Assembly: GCA_029449235.1 (NCBI GenBank)
Contig: JANATG010000014.1
Span: 1,364,001 to 1,428,000, forward strand
Reading direction: 5' to 3'
From: Linnemannia schmuckeri
Taxonomy: Eukaryota; Mortierellomycota; Mortierellomycetes; Mortierellales; Mortierellaceae
Length of the DNA: 64,000 nucleotides
The notes under the pieces are model-generated. The model saw nothing but the letters and a program-made list of their open reading frames with translations. It made no database searches and was not told the origin of the DNA. The position numbers were made by a program, and so were the translations under genes. Positions 34,462 through 45,577 of this stretch are shown here, in pieces. Every line of letters begins with the position of its first letter. Position 1 is the stretch's first letter.

Positions 34462-36313
34462 TCAGCTTTTCAATGAGAGTGAGCAGCTTTCTCTTCCAAT
34501 GGGAGCAGTGAGCTTCAGCGCTGTGGTAGTGGGTAAAGTGCTTGCACGGAGTGCAGTCTGCAAATCCTTGTCCTGAGACGTGCTGTTCTGAGTAACTTGA
34601 CAAGCGCGTTTTTGCTCCCTCTCCTCTAGAACTACCTCTGACGGTCGCTTGCTCAACGAAGACCCAGCGTTGTCATCAGCGCCTTGTTCCCCTCCCTTCT
34701 GACCAGCCTTTAGAAACGCGTGGGCCATGGCCTGCTGAGTGTCAAATCGCACGTCCGGATTCTTGTGGAGAGCTTGCTCAAAGAACGACTTTGCCGTGAT
34801 CCCTTGTCTAGTTCGTGAAAAGAAAAATAAAGTAATGAGTAGGCTGATCAATTGCAATAGATCTTGATTATGTTTTGTAACGTGAAGGTACTCACATCCG
34901 CGCGAGCCGACCTTTGGGTAGACTACCAGTTACCATCCTGTAAACTGTCACTCCAAACGAATACACATCCACTTGTGTAGTGTAGGGTGTACTCCCTGAC
35001 ATCTCAGGCGCTTGATAGTCGTCCGTCCCGCATGCTCCCCTAGGGTTTTGAAGATGATACATTGACAAATGTCAGTGGCGCATATAAACCATACAAAAAC
35101 AAGATAAAACGCGCCATTTTTACTGGAGTATGGACTTACTGAATTGTCTTTCGTTTGCCACCGAGCCAGAGGGCAAGACCAAAATCTGCCAGTTTGACTT
35201 CCCGAGAATTCACGCCACAAAGAAGGATGTTGTTGGGTTTGATGTCGCGGTGGACGATTGCTTTTTGGTGCAAATAGTCAAGGCCGGCAATAATGCCTCG
35301 TGCGTAGTGTTTGGCGTCGTCGAGTGGCAGTCGTTTTGTTTGCCTCAGCACATTCTCCAAACTCTTTATCGCGAAAAGAGAATATGGTTCGCGTTAAAGA
35401 AATGATTATGGTGTAATTAATCACTCATTCGATTGACAACTCGAGTGTACCTTGTTGGCGAGCTCGAGTACTAGACATAAATGTCCACGTTCCTGAAACG
35501 ATGCATGCAGTTTGATGATATGGCAGCTGTTTGTCCTCCTCAGGGCTTTGGCCTCGCGGTCATACTATTTCATATACAAACAGGGAGAACAGACGATTAT
35601 GTACTGTTTGATTGATTGGAAGCCAAAGGTGCACGAGCATGGATTGTGTCCTAGCTTACGCTCTCTTTCTTGTTAGGATCATCGGCATCACAGACCTTAA
35701 GAGCGAAGGGTTTGCGTTCCTTTCGAACTTCTAATGCTGACCCATACCCGCCCTATATCATTGACAACACATCATATATTAGTCCAAATGGCCACAGAGG
35801 CAAACTTGTTACCATTTCGCTCTTAATCCAGCAAGTCACTTACTGCAGCAATCGGTCGCACCACATCATATGTCTTCTTTTCTTGCCAGTCGCGATATCT
35901 CTTTTCGTTCGGGCGTGTGAGAAAGAAAGGTAACGTTAATTTTTTTATTTTCTCGTGAATGAGCGGAAGAATGGCGAAAGACGTGGACTAATCACTAATC
36001 ACTTTGTCATTTGCATGCCTCTTCTAGGGCCAGAGCATACCTTGTATGGTACAACGTATCCAGGAGCGACCTTGGCGGGGACGGCGGTGGGAAGAGGGGC
36101 GACTTCAATTGAAGGATCCTGAGTCCTTGTTGTCTTCGCCTTGCCTCTTGCATTTTGTTTGACAGCTGGGGGTGACAGTTGAGATTCTTCTGCTGAGGCT
36201 CCTAAGGCGCGTTCTTTTGTGGGCGGAGTTGTCTCGGTTGTCTTTGGTGATAAGTGTCCTTGTTGCTCGTGTTGCAGCGATGGTTGTTCGTTGTTGTGGA
36301 TGCTTGGCGACAT
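34462..36313 (-). CDS. Serine/threonine protein kinase
   Basis: Seven exons on the minus strand: 36313-36041, 35900-35844, 35752-35660, 35564-35451, 35363-35140, 35039-34896, 34807-34462; 416 residues. Seen: a Ser/Thr/Pro/Glu-rich N-terminus (about 90 residues); glycine loop GGYGSA (111-116); ATP-binding K129 in FALKV; helix-C Glu in YDREAKALRR; catalytic HRDIKPNN (D219); DFGLA (D239); activation-segment end GTDDYQAPEM; C-lobe DVYSFGVTVYRMVTG; then a basic/Ser-rich tail. All catalytic residues are present, so it should be active. The RDIKPNN loop marks a Ser/Thr kinase. The subfamily cannot be told, and no regulatory domain is recognised. Exons join in frame throughout. Confidence 0.92.
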
Positions 36314-38403
36314 TCTGAAAAGAAGTTGGGTTGAGAGAGTGGAGAGAACAGCGACGAAGTCGTTTTCTCGAACAGGACGTGTTCAATTGCCTTTACTAGA
36401 GGCGTTCTTCCCTTCCTTTGCCACCATCGACAGGGGCTGAATTTTCATGCGCATCTGAACAACAAACACCCCTTGTTTACAATGGTAAATTACTCTCTTC
36501 GTCTTTTACTTTTATCTGACAACGTCGCTTCTTTATGCCTGTCTCGATGGTTGTTTTCAAGTGTGATGTCGTTGGCACCAGGATGTACCTCTAAAAGGAC
36601 ATGCTTACCTTGGAGTAGCTCCATCAGCAGAAACTTGAACGGGGCCTTTGCGGTGCCTGACAGTCGAGATCCCACTGGAAACAAATACATGGATGGCTCA
36701 CATGATGCATCCATGCCTCCTCTCCTTCTCACCCCCCCCTATTTTCCTTCCCGACTCTTTTTAGTTTTATTTTTCGTTCTTCCCTTCCTATCATCTACAC
36801 TCTCCCATACCCCCCTCCACACTAACTCTCTCTCATCCTGCAGCCTGCTTCTTCCCATCTTTTCCCTTCACGCTCAGCGCACTGGAGACAGCACACAACA
36901 TCATCTACCCGTCTTCCAACTCCTACCATCGACCTCCGTGGAACATCAAAAGGAAAGTCATCGTTGTCTGGCTGTTGTGTCCACTCTTCCCCAGCTCAAG
37001 GATGGGATCAAAGACAAACAAGGACACTATCCGTTCGCAAAAGGAGGTACCCTTTTCTTTCTCTTATCATTCAAAAACTTGACAAGGACTGCTGAACCGG
37101 CAAGAGCGCACTTCCAGCTTCCTTTTCTGAAGCTTGGCGGCACTGGCTTCCAAAGAGAACTACGAGTGCTTTGTCATGCGAGAGGTTTCTCCTCGTCCCA
37201 ACGTTTTACAAGGCCTCGTCTCGGTTGGGGTTTAAGACAGGCGACTCGCCCACCCAGCTTTTCTTGTTCCGTTGATATGATAAGGAGGGTGAAATGGTGT
37301 TTGTTTTTTGAGGGCGTATATCGTTCTTGGTTGATTCTAGTTCCCTAGAGGTGGAGGAGGGGGCGGGTTACTTGGCTGGACAGGAGAATGACTGTTTGTG
37401 GGCAATAATGGTAACCCATTTTTTTCCCTTTCTTTTTATGTGCTTGATAGAGTAAGTAAACATGGAGAGCGATATGGATCATGAAGACAATCCATATTCT
37501 TGACAATCAAGTGGACATGGGTAGACAGGGTCATCATAGTCACCGGTAGAGGATTAAGATAGGATGCCACAGATTATAAATGCAAGCGAAATAAAAAGCA
37601 TCGTTACAAGGACACGTCAAGGGCTGCCAGACTTTTAAGCCATCAGCACCTTTCTACTGCAACCTGACCACAGAGAGAGACCAACCTGTGAGAGTCTGCC
37701 GAGCGACTAAGGGCCTTGGCGAACAATGTCCAACATGTCTGGATCTGAGAGGGCAGCCTGATATTCGTTGTCTTCTCCTACCACGCCATCGCTGCATTTC
37801 TCGACATACTGAAGACAACTTCGCCGATTACCAGCGCGGCCTTGCGGTTATGTCTTGGAGAGTGCAGCGTCCTGAAAGTTCTCGATATCGAGCATTCTGC
37901 AATGGATCTTGCCAATGCCATCGCTTCTCCTTAGGCGGGCTGCAGGCTGACCTTTCTGAGATTGGGCGTCAAGATCTCTCGTCCTGGCATTCTGGAGGAG
38001 GGGCCTTTCTACCTCTAGGCACTGCCTGGCCCACCATCGACAGACGAAGAACCACCCTTTGCTCAGCTCAAGGTGTTTATCATCAGGAAACAAACGGATT
38101 TGTAGTGTTTTTTTCCTCGCCAAGGGGGATTCCGCTCGACTGCGTCTGTGGTCAGTCAGAATAGAGCTTTGGGCTCTGTTGCAGGCATATTCAACGCCAT
38201 TTTTTCATTTTCACTTAAAATATCCGCTCGAAGCACGCGCATTTCTTGCGCACATACATTGTTGCCACCAACCAAAGTAATAAAATGAGCACTACGCTGG
38301 ACCCAACCTTTTCTTTCTTTTTTCTTTCTCTTTCTCCTTCTCCGCATCCAAAACCCTCTTTCACTGCGTCTACGCCTCCCACATCGCCCCGCCCCACATC
38401 GCC
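36314..38403. other. Gene-poor region with unrecognised open frames
   Basis: About 2.1 kb between the kinase and the F-box pseudogene. A + frame of 291 codons (36473-37348) starts in promoter-like sequence and is CT-rich and low-complexity through about 36720-36850. A minus frame near 37848-38123 has some protein-like composition (PDDKHLELSKGWFFVCRWW) but no family I recognise. Either could be a gene remnant. Neither is supported as a gene. Confidence 0.4.
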
Positions 38404-40323
38404 ATGGAGTCTACAGCATCCACCCGCCTGTTCAACATCCCAGAGCTGGTATCCATCGTCGCATCATACCTCGACAAGAAAGACATTACCACTCTCATGC
38501 AAACCAATCGACACATGCAACAGTTGATCACATCAGTCTTTTACCGGGACCTAAGCACGCACTACGGCGACCTCAGAGCCGGAGGTGTCAACTTATGGGA
38601 GTCTCCCGAAGGATTGAGGGCTTTGGCGAGGAATATTCGTCACGCCAGAACCTGGAGGAGTGGGCTTTTCTTCTTTGTGTATTACCTTCGCGCCACTGCC
38701 GGCTTTTACGACAGCAATATCGACAACACATCCGACAGTGCAATATCGAAATTCTTCTCGCAGAACGTACCTTGGCAATCGGAAGCAGACGTTTCGTTCA
38801 TTCCACAGCCATCAGAGACTTGGGACGATCAACCTACCGACACCTTACACACTTAGCCTGCGAACACACCCCCCTCATCGACGCCTCATCTATTCTCCGC
38901 CACCCGCGGTGCATTTGAATTGTTCCCCTTACCGGTAATGACTCAGCTTACAATGGTGGAGCTGTCGCTCCCTCGGACCCAGTGTAAACGCGACAGCTCA
39001 TATGTCGTGCCAAACCACCACGATCCCTAACGACCGCCATTCGTCTCTGCGGGATACTTCGACTTCAACCACAGCTCCGTGATCTGCACGTTTACGGACT
39101 CTCGATCAGTGACTTTCGGGGAGCACAACATTTCACATTGACATTGCTAGACATGGTCAATCTGGAGTAGCTGGAGATCAATCTTAGCCGCAGGGTCTGT
39201 TATCCTGGAATTACTAAGGCACTCTTCTTTGGCTGCCCACCATCGATTAAGCGATTACACATTGACCGTGTGAACCCTTGCTTGCGGGAGGATTACGGCA
39301 ACTCTGACATTAGTTATTGGTTTAAAAAAGGTGTAACAAAAGTCTTGTCTCGGAGATCAGCTCAATTGGTCAACCTGCGCGACTTGAGTCTGGAGGATTG
39401 GAGAGATAGTGCACAAAGGAGGAATTCCTTTCATTCTTTCAGCAGTGCTCTGGCCTAGAGAAACTCCGGATGATAAACCCTACTGTTCCTGCTGGAGTGG
39501 ATGCTGGTATTGGCGGGATCTGTCCCAACCTCCGCGACATCAAACTGAAGGGTGCGACTTTATCGCCATTTGATATTATGGAGACTTTGCCGGAGCATCG
39601 ATTGGAGACACTGTACTATAACTCATTGTCTCGTCCCCAATTGGAAGCCATCACAACAGGAAAGATATTCCTGAGACATTCGTGCTCTCTTCAAACGATC
39701 AATATTAACTCACCAACTCCAAGTGCGGCTTTGCGGATGATTCTGGGGACGTGCGGGGGTCTGGAGTACTTGCACATTCATCGTTCTTGCACCGACCTGA
39801 GCGACGCCGCTACTTTTTCTCCTTAGACGAGCACCAATCTGAGGTGCCTGAGTATGGATATCAATATCGCTCCTCCGCCATCGTCGTCGTCGACTCTTCC
39901 AGGCACCGATTACGTATCCTACTATTGCAAGATATCATCAGTCCTCTCAACAGCGGATGATGAGCTCATCTTTTCCCAACTCGAAGTCTTCTACCGACAG
40001 ATCGGAGAGTTGAAGGATATGGTATAGGCCTACACCTTGGCAGAACTTATTTTAATGAGCGAGGCTCGATCGTCGGTGCTTTCAAGTCAGAGGAAAGGCC
40101 GCTCCCTGGGATGCTGCGTCTCCGAGACAGTGATGTAGAACGATCGAGATTCCTGGATTTGCTGGAAGGTCCGAGTAAGCTTGAGATTGTTGGTGGGTCG
40201 ATTGTTCCGGAGACGGAGGACTATAAATTGTCAAAGAATGCCAAGAAGGTGGGGTGGGTCCTTGAGCACTGGCCATTGCTATCATTTGCGCGTACTCCCT
40301 TCTTCCCCTCGCCGCGTCCCTAG
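38404..40323 (+). pseudogene. F-box / leucine-rich-repeat protein pseudogene
   Basis: The first 150 codons (to 38856) encode an F-box-like start (RLFNIPELVSIVASYLDKKDITTLMQTNRHM). The rest of an F-box/LRR protein is readable only in pieces: near 38840 the frame shifts (continuing as YRHLTHLACEHTPLID), stops occur near 38917, 38986 and 39168-39170 (NLE-stop-LEINL), and further shifts occur near 39440 and 39826. Later pieces show LRR-like CPNLRDIKLKGATLSPFDIM and a C-terminal KVGWVLEHWPLLSFA. In an intact gene, such proteins recruit SCF ubiquitin-ligase substrates. An alternative is a short 150-residue F-box protein, but LRR homology continuing out of frame argues for decay. Confidence 0.72.
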
Positions 40324-41381
40324 TTAATATCACCTTTCAATAGTATAATGAACATTTGGACTATCGTCACAAATGAATTAAAAACAATGGGACGCCGCTA
40401 AATAAGGTGCACTTCTGGTGCCTGATGTTCATTTGCTGATCTGTGCGTGGTAGCGAATAGGAGGGGGTCCTGGACCCATGAAAATTGTGAATCAAAGGCA
40501 GTCAGCCTACTTCCTTTTGCTCATTCAATCCTCCCCAGAAGTTCAATACAAAAGTCATATTGCTCAATCTTCCCGTGTAACGATAATAAAAAAAGAGATA
40601 TCACCCATTGGGTGTGTGTATGCGCTTTTGTGTGGGTTTGTGCAGGAGCCTTTTCACTTTCTCGTGTTTATCGATTTTTTTTACATACTCTTCATCTTCA
40701 ACAACAACACTTATCCTCAACTAAATTCCTCATCCGTTTCCATTAACTCTGATCTCTGTCGCTCGTCACGTTGCGGCCTTTTCAGGAATCTGCATCTGCA
40801 ACAAATACCAACACGGAAGGTACCTCGGTAAGAGGCGGCAGGACCTTGGTCTGACTTACCCGATAGCAAGAATCACTTGCAAAGACATATTTCTAACATC
40901 CGACGTTTTTCAATTCATAGTCGATAGGCCCTTTACCCCTTACCATCTTGAACCCATTGCCGCTGTCGTCTCGCTGCTCCTGCCACTATTGCCACCTATC
41001 TCGCCATACGTTTCAGGAATTAGCGTCTACAAACAACGACAGTGCGGATACACGTCGGTATGAAGCAGTGAGCCATTCGTCTGACTTAACAGCGAAACAA
41101 ACTGGCGAAGACATAGTTTTAACTTTCGGCCCTTTCTTTGTTTATAACCAAAGTCCTTCACCCCTTGTAACCATACACCTGCTGTCACTGCCGCCTCGCT
41201 CCTCCTAGCATCTTAACTCTCCCACCACAAATCGAATCTTTGCTGTTCCAAAGACTCTACCAAGAACGCTACACTTATTCGAGGTAAATTATGAGTTGGG
41301 CACAGTTATCCTTTATTTGCTCCGCATCACAAGGCGGTATATTTACTTGCTAATATACTTCCTCGTTGTAACTCTCTCATA
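40324..41381. other. Upstream region of NLR-2 with a duplicated leader
   Basis: About 1 kb holding the promoter and probable 5' leader of NLR-2, dominated by a diverged tandem duplication (separate entry). A GGGTCC-T-GGACCC perfect hairpin lies at about 40465-40477. No gene is seen. Confidence 0.5.
40781..41210 (+). repeat. Diverged tandem duplication upstream of NLR-2
   Basis: Two copies, about 40781-40985 and 41012-41210. Landmarks recur at an almost constant offset: TTCAGGAAT (40781/41012), CTGACTTA (40851/41081), AAGACATA (40882/41108) and the TCGCT-CTCCT block (40971/41196), offsets 231, 230, 226 and 225. Much of the sequence between has diverged, so the duplication is old, yet its spacing is kept. 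Confidence 0.7.
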
Positions 41382-44300
41382 ATGACCAATGACGACCTTG
41401 TTGAGCTATCTAACCTACCTCTTGGTGGTGGTGATGACAACTCAGCTACCACCGCACCGACAGAGAAGCGTGAAAAAACCCGCAAGCCCTTGGGTGGCGC
41501 TAAATCCCAGTACAAGGCCAAGCTCAATGTTAGAGGATCGAACAAGTCTTCGCCTAATTCTCTTGCTATGAACCAGCTTCACTTGGATGACCCATCGCCG
41601 GTCTTCGTGAATGAACCAAGTGTACTATTAGTAGAGAAAACTCTTCACAAAGTTCAATTGCAGCGTCTGAAGGAGTATCGCCAACCGGTCTACATTCCTA
41701 CCATGGCCAAATCCAGTTTTCAAGCACGAGATGACGATTTCTTCCTCCTTATGGACAAGGTGAACGAGTTCTTGAAGAGCGAGCGACAGGTCATGTTGAT
41801 CCTAGGAGATTCCGGTGCCGGCAAGTCTACGTTTAACATGAACCTCGAGTTGGGGCTGTTGCAGGCATACAAGAGTGGTGATCCTATTCCTCTTTTCATC
41901 AACCTGCCCAGCATCCGAGACCCGGAAGACGATATGATCGGGAAGCAGCTCAAAGCTCACGGATTTTCCAAAGCTCAGATCCTGAACTTAAAGGAGCACC
42001 GCCAGTTTATTCTCATTTGTGACGGTTACGACGAGAGCCAACTCACCACCAACCTTCACACCTCCAACTCCTTTAATTGTGCCGGGCAATGGAGCGTCAA
42101 GTTGATCATCAGCTGTAGGACCCAGTATCTCGGCCAAGATTACCACGGCCGCTTTGTGCCTCAAAGAGGTAGTCATTACAGACGACGGACTCTTGCTCTC
42201 TTCCAAGAGGCCATCATTGCTCCCTTCTCCAAGAACCAGATCAGAAACTATGTCGGACAGTATGTCCCTCTCAAGCCTCGGACTTGGACCATACAGAACT
42301 ATATGGAAAAGTTGACTACTATCCCAAACCTCCTGAACCTCGTCAAAAACCCCTTCCTTCTCACTCTCGCATTGGAAACGCTGCCTGATGTCACGGAGGG
42401 CAAGGTGGATCTTTCAGCTGTCTTGGTCACTCGCGTGCAGCTTTACGACATATTCGTGGAGCATTGGCTGGATGTCAACAAACGCCGTCTCGAGAGCAGC
42501 ACTCTCACCCTCGAAGATCGCGAGATTCTGGACCAGCTCTTGGATGCAGGATTCACTCTGATGGGTATCGACTACTCTACAAGGCTGGCATCAGCAATCT
42601 TTGAAAAGCAGGAGGGCAACCCTGTAGTCCAGTATGTCCACCTCAAGGACAAAGAGTCGTGGCGGGTCGAGTTCTTTGGTTCAGATCCAGAGGTCCGCAT
42701 GCTGCGAGAGTCTTCGCCCTTGACCCGGTCTGGTCGTCTGTTCCGATTCGTTCACCGATCTATCCAGGAATACTTTTTCTCCCGCGTCTTCTTCAATCCT
42801 AGTATTCGACACAACGATGATTCCTCCAAGCAGCCGGCTACTGACACTACCGACATTCAGTTGCTCGATGTCGAAGGCCCATTGTTCAAGCGCAGCCTTC
42901 TCAGTGAACCAGCCGTCATCCAGTTCTTGTGTGAGCGTGTTCAAAAGCACGCCGGTTACAAGAACCAGCTCCTTGCGATCATTCAACAATCCAAGACCGA
43001 TGCCTCTGCTGCCATTGGTGCGACCAATGCCATTACCATTCTAGTTCGAGCCGGGGTCTCCTTCAATGGAGCCGACCTCCGAGGCGTCCGCATCCCAGGA
43101 GCTGACCTCTCTGGCGGCCAGTTTGATTCGGTCCAGTTCCAAGGTGCCAACTTGAAGAGCGTTAACTTTACAAGGATTTGGTCGCAACAGGCGAACTTCA
43201 GTGGCGCTCAATTGGATAACATCCGTTTCGGGGAGCTACCATACTTGGAGAAGTCTAGTCGAGTGCAAATTTGTGCCTACTCGCCCGATGGTACTCAGCT
43301 CGCCATGGGACTTTACAGTGGAGCCATTGACATATACGACATCGCAACTTGGATAATAAACCGCCATTTGAACACGCATGAACAACCAATTCTCGATGTT
43401 GTCTTTTCACCCAACAGTCGTCAAATAGTGTCAGCCAGTATCGATAGCACAATGCAGTTATGGAACGATCACAGCAGCGAGTCCATTTCGATGCGTAGTC
43501 ATAGAGGCAGCGTGACCCGTGTTGTCTTTTCACCTTGTGGCCAGCAGATCGCCTCATCCAGTAGTGACTCGACCGTGTGGTTGTGGAACTCTCAGACATG
43601 CGACGCAGTGTTAGTCTTGGTGGGACACGAGAGCAGAGTCAATGGGTTGGCATATTCGCCAAACGGACTGCTGCTTGCATCCAGTGACGAAGAGGGGACG
43701 ATTCGGGTTTGGGACCTAGTCGCAGGGAAGCTATGCGACGTTTGTGATTGTTCGTATGGAGCTGTCCGATGCCTTTCGTATTCGTCTGATGGTCGAACAA
43801 TTGTCTCTGGTCATGAGGAAGGCGAGGTGCAGCTCTGGGACTCTGAGACCAGACGTCTCACTATGGCCCTTAGCGGGCATACCAAAGGAAAAGGAGTTAC
43901 AAGCGTTGCATTCTCGCCAAGCAACCAGTGGGTAATTTCCTCCAGTTCCGACTCTACAATGAGGCTGTGGGATGCGTCCACAGGCATCTGCGTTTCTGTC
44001 TTGGCCGGGCATAGGGACAATGTCTGTACCGCCTCTTTCTCTACGGATAGTCGACATATTGCTTCTGGAGGCAATGATGGCAAAGTGCGCTTATGGGAAG
44101 TTAATGTGAGCGGCCCGACCTCTGAGCAGGGTCATCATAATGGAGCCGTTCTCAAGGTGTCCTACTCTCTTGACGGCAAGTGGATCTTTACTGGCAGCAA
44201 GGACAAAACGATATGCCAATGGGATTCTCTGTCTGGTGCTCATGAAAAGACTATACTGACCCAGAAGAGGCTAATCTATGCCATGGCCTTTTATCCTGCC

Positions 44301-44564
44301 TGCCAACACATCGCCACTGCTGGCTATGACAGCGTCATCCGATCGTGGGATTCTCGGACTGGCGCATCTAGTACTGTGTGGGAGGGACACTTCAACACTT
44401 TACTCAGTTTGACTTATTCACCATGCGGTCGCTGGTTGGCCTCTTCGAGCATGGGCCAGACTGTACGACTGTGGGACACTGACGATGCCGGAGAGGGGCA
44501 AGCACTTACCGACTCTTCAGATGACGATGCCTACTGCTTGGCATTTTCGCCTTTCGGAAGTTAG
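41382..44564 (+). CDS. NLR-like NACHT / pentapeptide / WD40 protein (NLR-2), truncated by TAG
   Basis: Open frame of 1060 residues ending at TAG 44562-44564. Seen: an N-terminal extension of about 110 residues of unknown fold, Walker A GDSGAGKS (142-149), Walker B ILICDGYDES, the post-NACHT region, pentapeptide repeats, then ten complete WD40 blades and the start of an eleventh. Homology to NLR-1 continues in the same frame after the stop, which replaces Gln of the NLR-1 sequence (CAG to TAG). Bases 42456-43144 are identical to NLR-1. The truncated protein keeps the NTPase and a full first propeller but lacks most of blades 11-14. It may be a shortened functional receptor or an early pseudogene; expression data would be needed to tell. 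The start is the first ATG of the frame. Confidence 0.8.
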   Translation: MTNDDLVELSNLPLGGGDDNSATTAPTEKREKTRKPLGGAKSQYKAKLNVRGSNKSSPNSLAMNQLHLDDPSPVFVNEPSVLLVEKTLHKVQLQRLKEYRQPVYIPTMAKSSFQARDDDFFLLMDKVNEFLKSERQVMLILGDSGAGKSTFNMNLELGLLQAYKSGDPIPLFINLPSIRDPEDDMIGKQLKAHGFSKAQILNLKEHRQFILICDGYDESQLTTNLHTSNSFNCAGQWSVKLIISCRTQYLGQDYHGRFVPQRGSHYRRRTLALFQEAIIAPFSKNQIRNYVGQYVPLKPRTWTIQNYMEKLTTIPNLLNLVKNPFLLTLALETLPDVTEGKVDLSAVLVTRVQLYDIFVEHWLDVNKRRLESSTLTLEDREILDQLLDAGFTLMGIDYSTRLASAIFEKQEGNPVVQYVHLKDKESWRVEFFGSDPEVRMLRESSPLTRSGRLFRFVHRSIQEYFFSRVFFNPSIRHNDDSSKQPATDTTDIQLLDVEGPLFKRSLLSEPAVIQFLCERVQKHAGYKNQLLAIIQQSKTDASAAIGATNAITILVRAGVSFNGADLRGVRIPGADLSGGQFDSVQFQGANLKSVNFTRIWSQQANFSGAQLDNIRFGELPYLEKSSRVQICAYSPDGTQLAMGLYSGAIDIYDIATWIINRHLNTHEQPILDVVFSPNSRQIVSASIDSTMQLWNDHSSESISMRSHRGSVTRVVFSPCGQQIASSSSDSTVWLWNSQTCDAVLVLVGHESRVNGLAYSPNGLLLASSDEEGTIRVWDLVAGKLCDVCDCSYGAVRCLSYSSDGRTIVSGHEEGEVQLWDSETRRLTMALSGHTKGKGVTSVAFSPSNQWVISSSSDSTMRLWDASTGICVSVLAGHRDNVCTASFSTDSRHIASGGNDGKVRLWEVNVSGPTSEQGHHNGAVLKVSYSLDGKWIFTGSKDKTICQWDSLSGAHEKTILTQKRLIYAMAFYPACQHIATAGYDSVIRSWDSRTGASSTVWEGHFNTLLSLTYSPCGRWLASSSMGQTVRLWDTDDAGEGQALTDSSDDDAYCLAFSPFGS
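42456..43144 (+). repeat. 689-bp identical tract, copy 2 (in NLR-2)
   Basis: Identical to 911-1599 without mismatch, in the same orientation and register. It covers residues 359-588 of NLR-2. Confidence 0.97.
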
Positions 44565-45577
44565 CTTGCGATGGGCACTATGGGTGGGTCGGTCTGCCTT
44601 GTTGATCCACTATCCAGGATACGCCTGGTGACGTTGAGGTTGGATGTGGAAATGGTGTCGGCGTTGGCATACTCCCCTTGTGACAAGCAGATTGCCATTG
44701 GGACCTCGAGCTCGACGATCTGTCTTTGGGGACTATTGTTTGACCGTCCTGAAACCAAGTTACATGACCACACTTCCAAGGTTAGCTGTGTGGCGTACTC
44801 ATCATGTGGACAATGGATTGCCTCTGGAGGCGATGATAAGGCGGTCCGAATTTGGCGCCGACATCCAGGTTCCAAGGAGACATGGGAGGTCGCACACACT
44901 ATCTCTGGATTTTTCGGAGAGATTCAAAGTGTTGCTTGGAGACCAACTGAACCGTTGGAATTTGTCACTGATTACGAGGATCATTCCGTTCGTGTCTGGC
45001 AAGTAATGACTTCTCCTAACGAGAAAGTTGTACATGTCTCCATGCTGTAGGGGTCAAACATTGGACAGCTTGTTGTATCGGATGCCGCCTTCGAGAGTGC
45101 TTCTGCACTCAGCATAGTCAATCTACAGTTGCTTGTTCAACGCGGAGCCAGAAGGGAAGGTTTTTTTGCAGAAGGGGGCGAATTGAATATTAGGGACGAG
45201 ATTCACCCGGGTGAGGAGGATAATTCGACTTCATTGAGACGGCGCGGTTGGATTGACGACGAATTGCTGACAGGACGAGAACACTGGCATCTCGAGGTAG
45301 CCATCGCTTTGAGCAAGGCCGATCAGCAGTACCGATCCAACAAGATGCTGCTGACAGAGACGATATGTTCGGTGACGAGTACGAGCGGGACCTCCAGGTT
45401 GCCATTGCTTTAAGCATGAGAGGTCAACCGTCGTTAAACAAGTGGGTTCAACGCGAGGGTTCGTCGCCAGAGAGGGAAAGATTGGATTTCAGAGTGATTA
45501 TGTGGCTTGAGCTGAGCAGACAATACCTGAACAACGACTGGAACGAGAAACTGTCTAAAGGAGGTGATGACAGTTAG
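44565..45577 (+). pseudogene. 3' remnant of NLR-2: WD40 blades 11-14 and UIM-like tail
   Basis: Same frame as NLR-2 from 44571 to a second TAG at 45048-45050, which replaces the Trp codon (TGG) of NLR-1. The piece encodes the end of blade 11 and blades 12-14 (ICLWGLL, VRIWRRHPGS, VRVWQVMTS). After the second stop the frame continues with the family's C-terminal LLVQRGA motif and a tail absent from NLR-1 and NLR-3. The tail holds WHLEVAIALSKAD (about 45285-45323), then, one frameshift later (between about 45340 and 45362), ERDLQVAIALSMRG (about 45381-45422) after an acidic stretch, and a third weaker copy, FRVIMWLELSRQ (about 45488-45523). The first two fit the ubiquitin-interacting motif pattern (acidic, L-x-x-A-I-x-L-S). 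Ends at TAG 45575-45577. Confidence 0.7.

Noticed and set aside
36473..37348. Open frame of 291 codons as a gene
   Set aside because: CT-rich, low-complexity composition, no family resemblance, and it starts in what looks like promoter sequence of the divergent kinase gene.
37848..38123. Possible effector-like gene on the minus strand
   Set aside because: A few protein-like residues but no motif I can name, and no start, introns or promoter to support it.
911..43144. Recombination between the two 689-bp direct copies as a deletion hazard or programmed excision
   Set aside because: The interval carries essential genes (RRP40, LST8 and others), so regular excision is not plausible. Nothing suggests programming.
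44562..45050. TAG reassigned to Gln, or programmed readthrough, in NLR-2
   Set aside because: Ordinary genes in the window (NLR-1, RRP40, LST8, GET1) end in TAG, one stop replaces Trp rather than Gln, and a frameshift follows. Nonsense mutation is simpler, though the first stop (TAG followed by C) could be slightly leaky.
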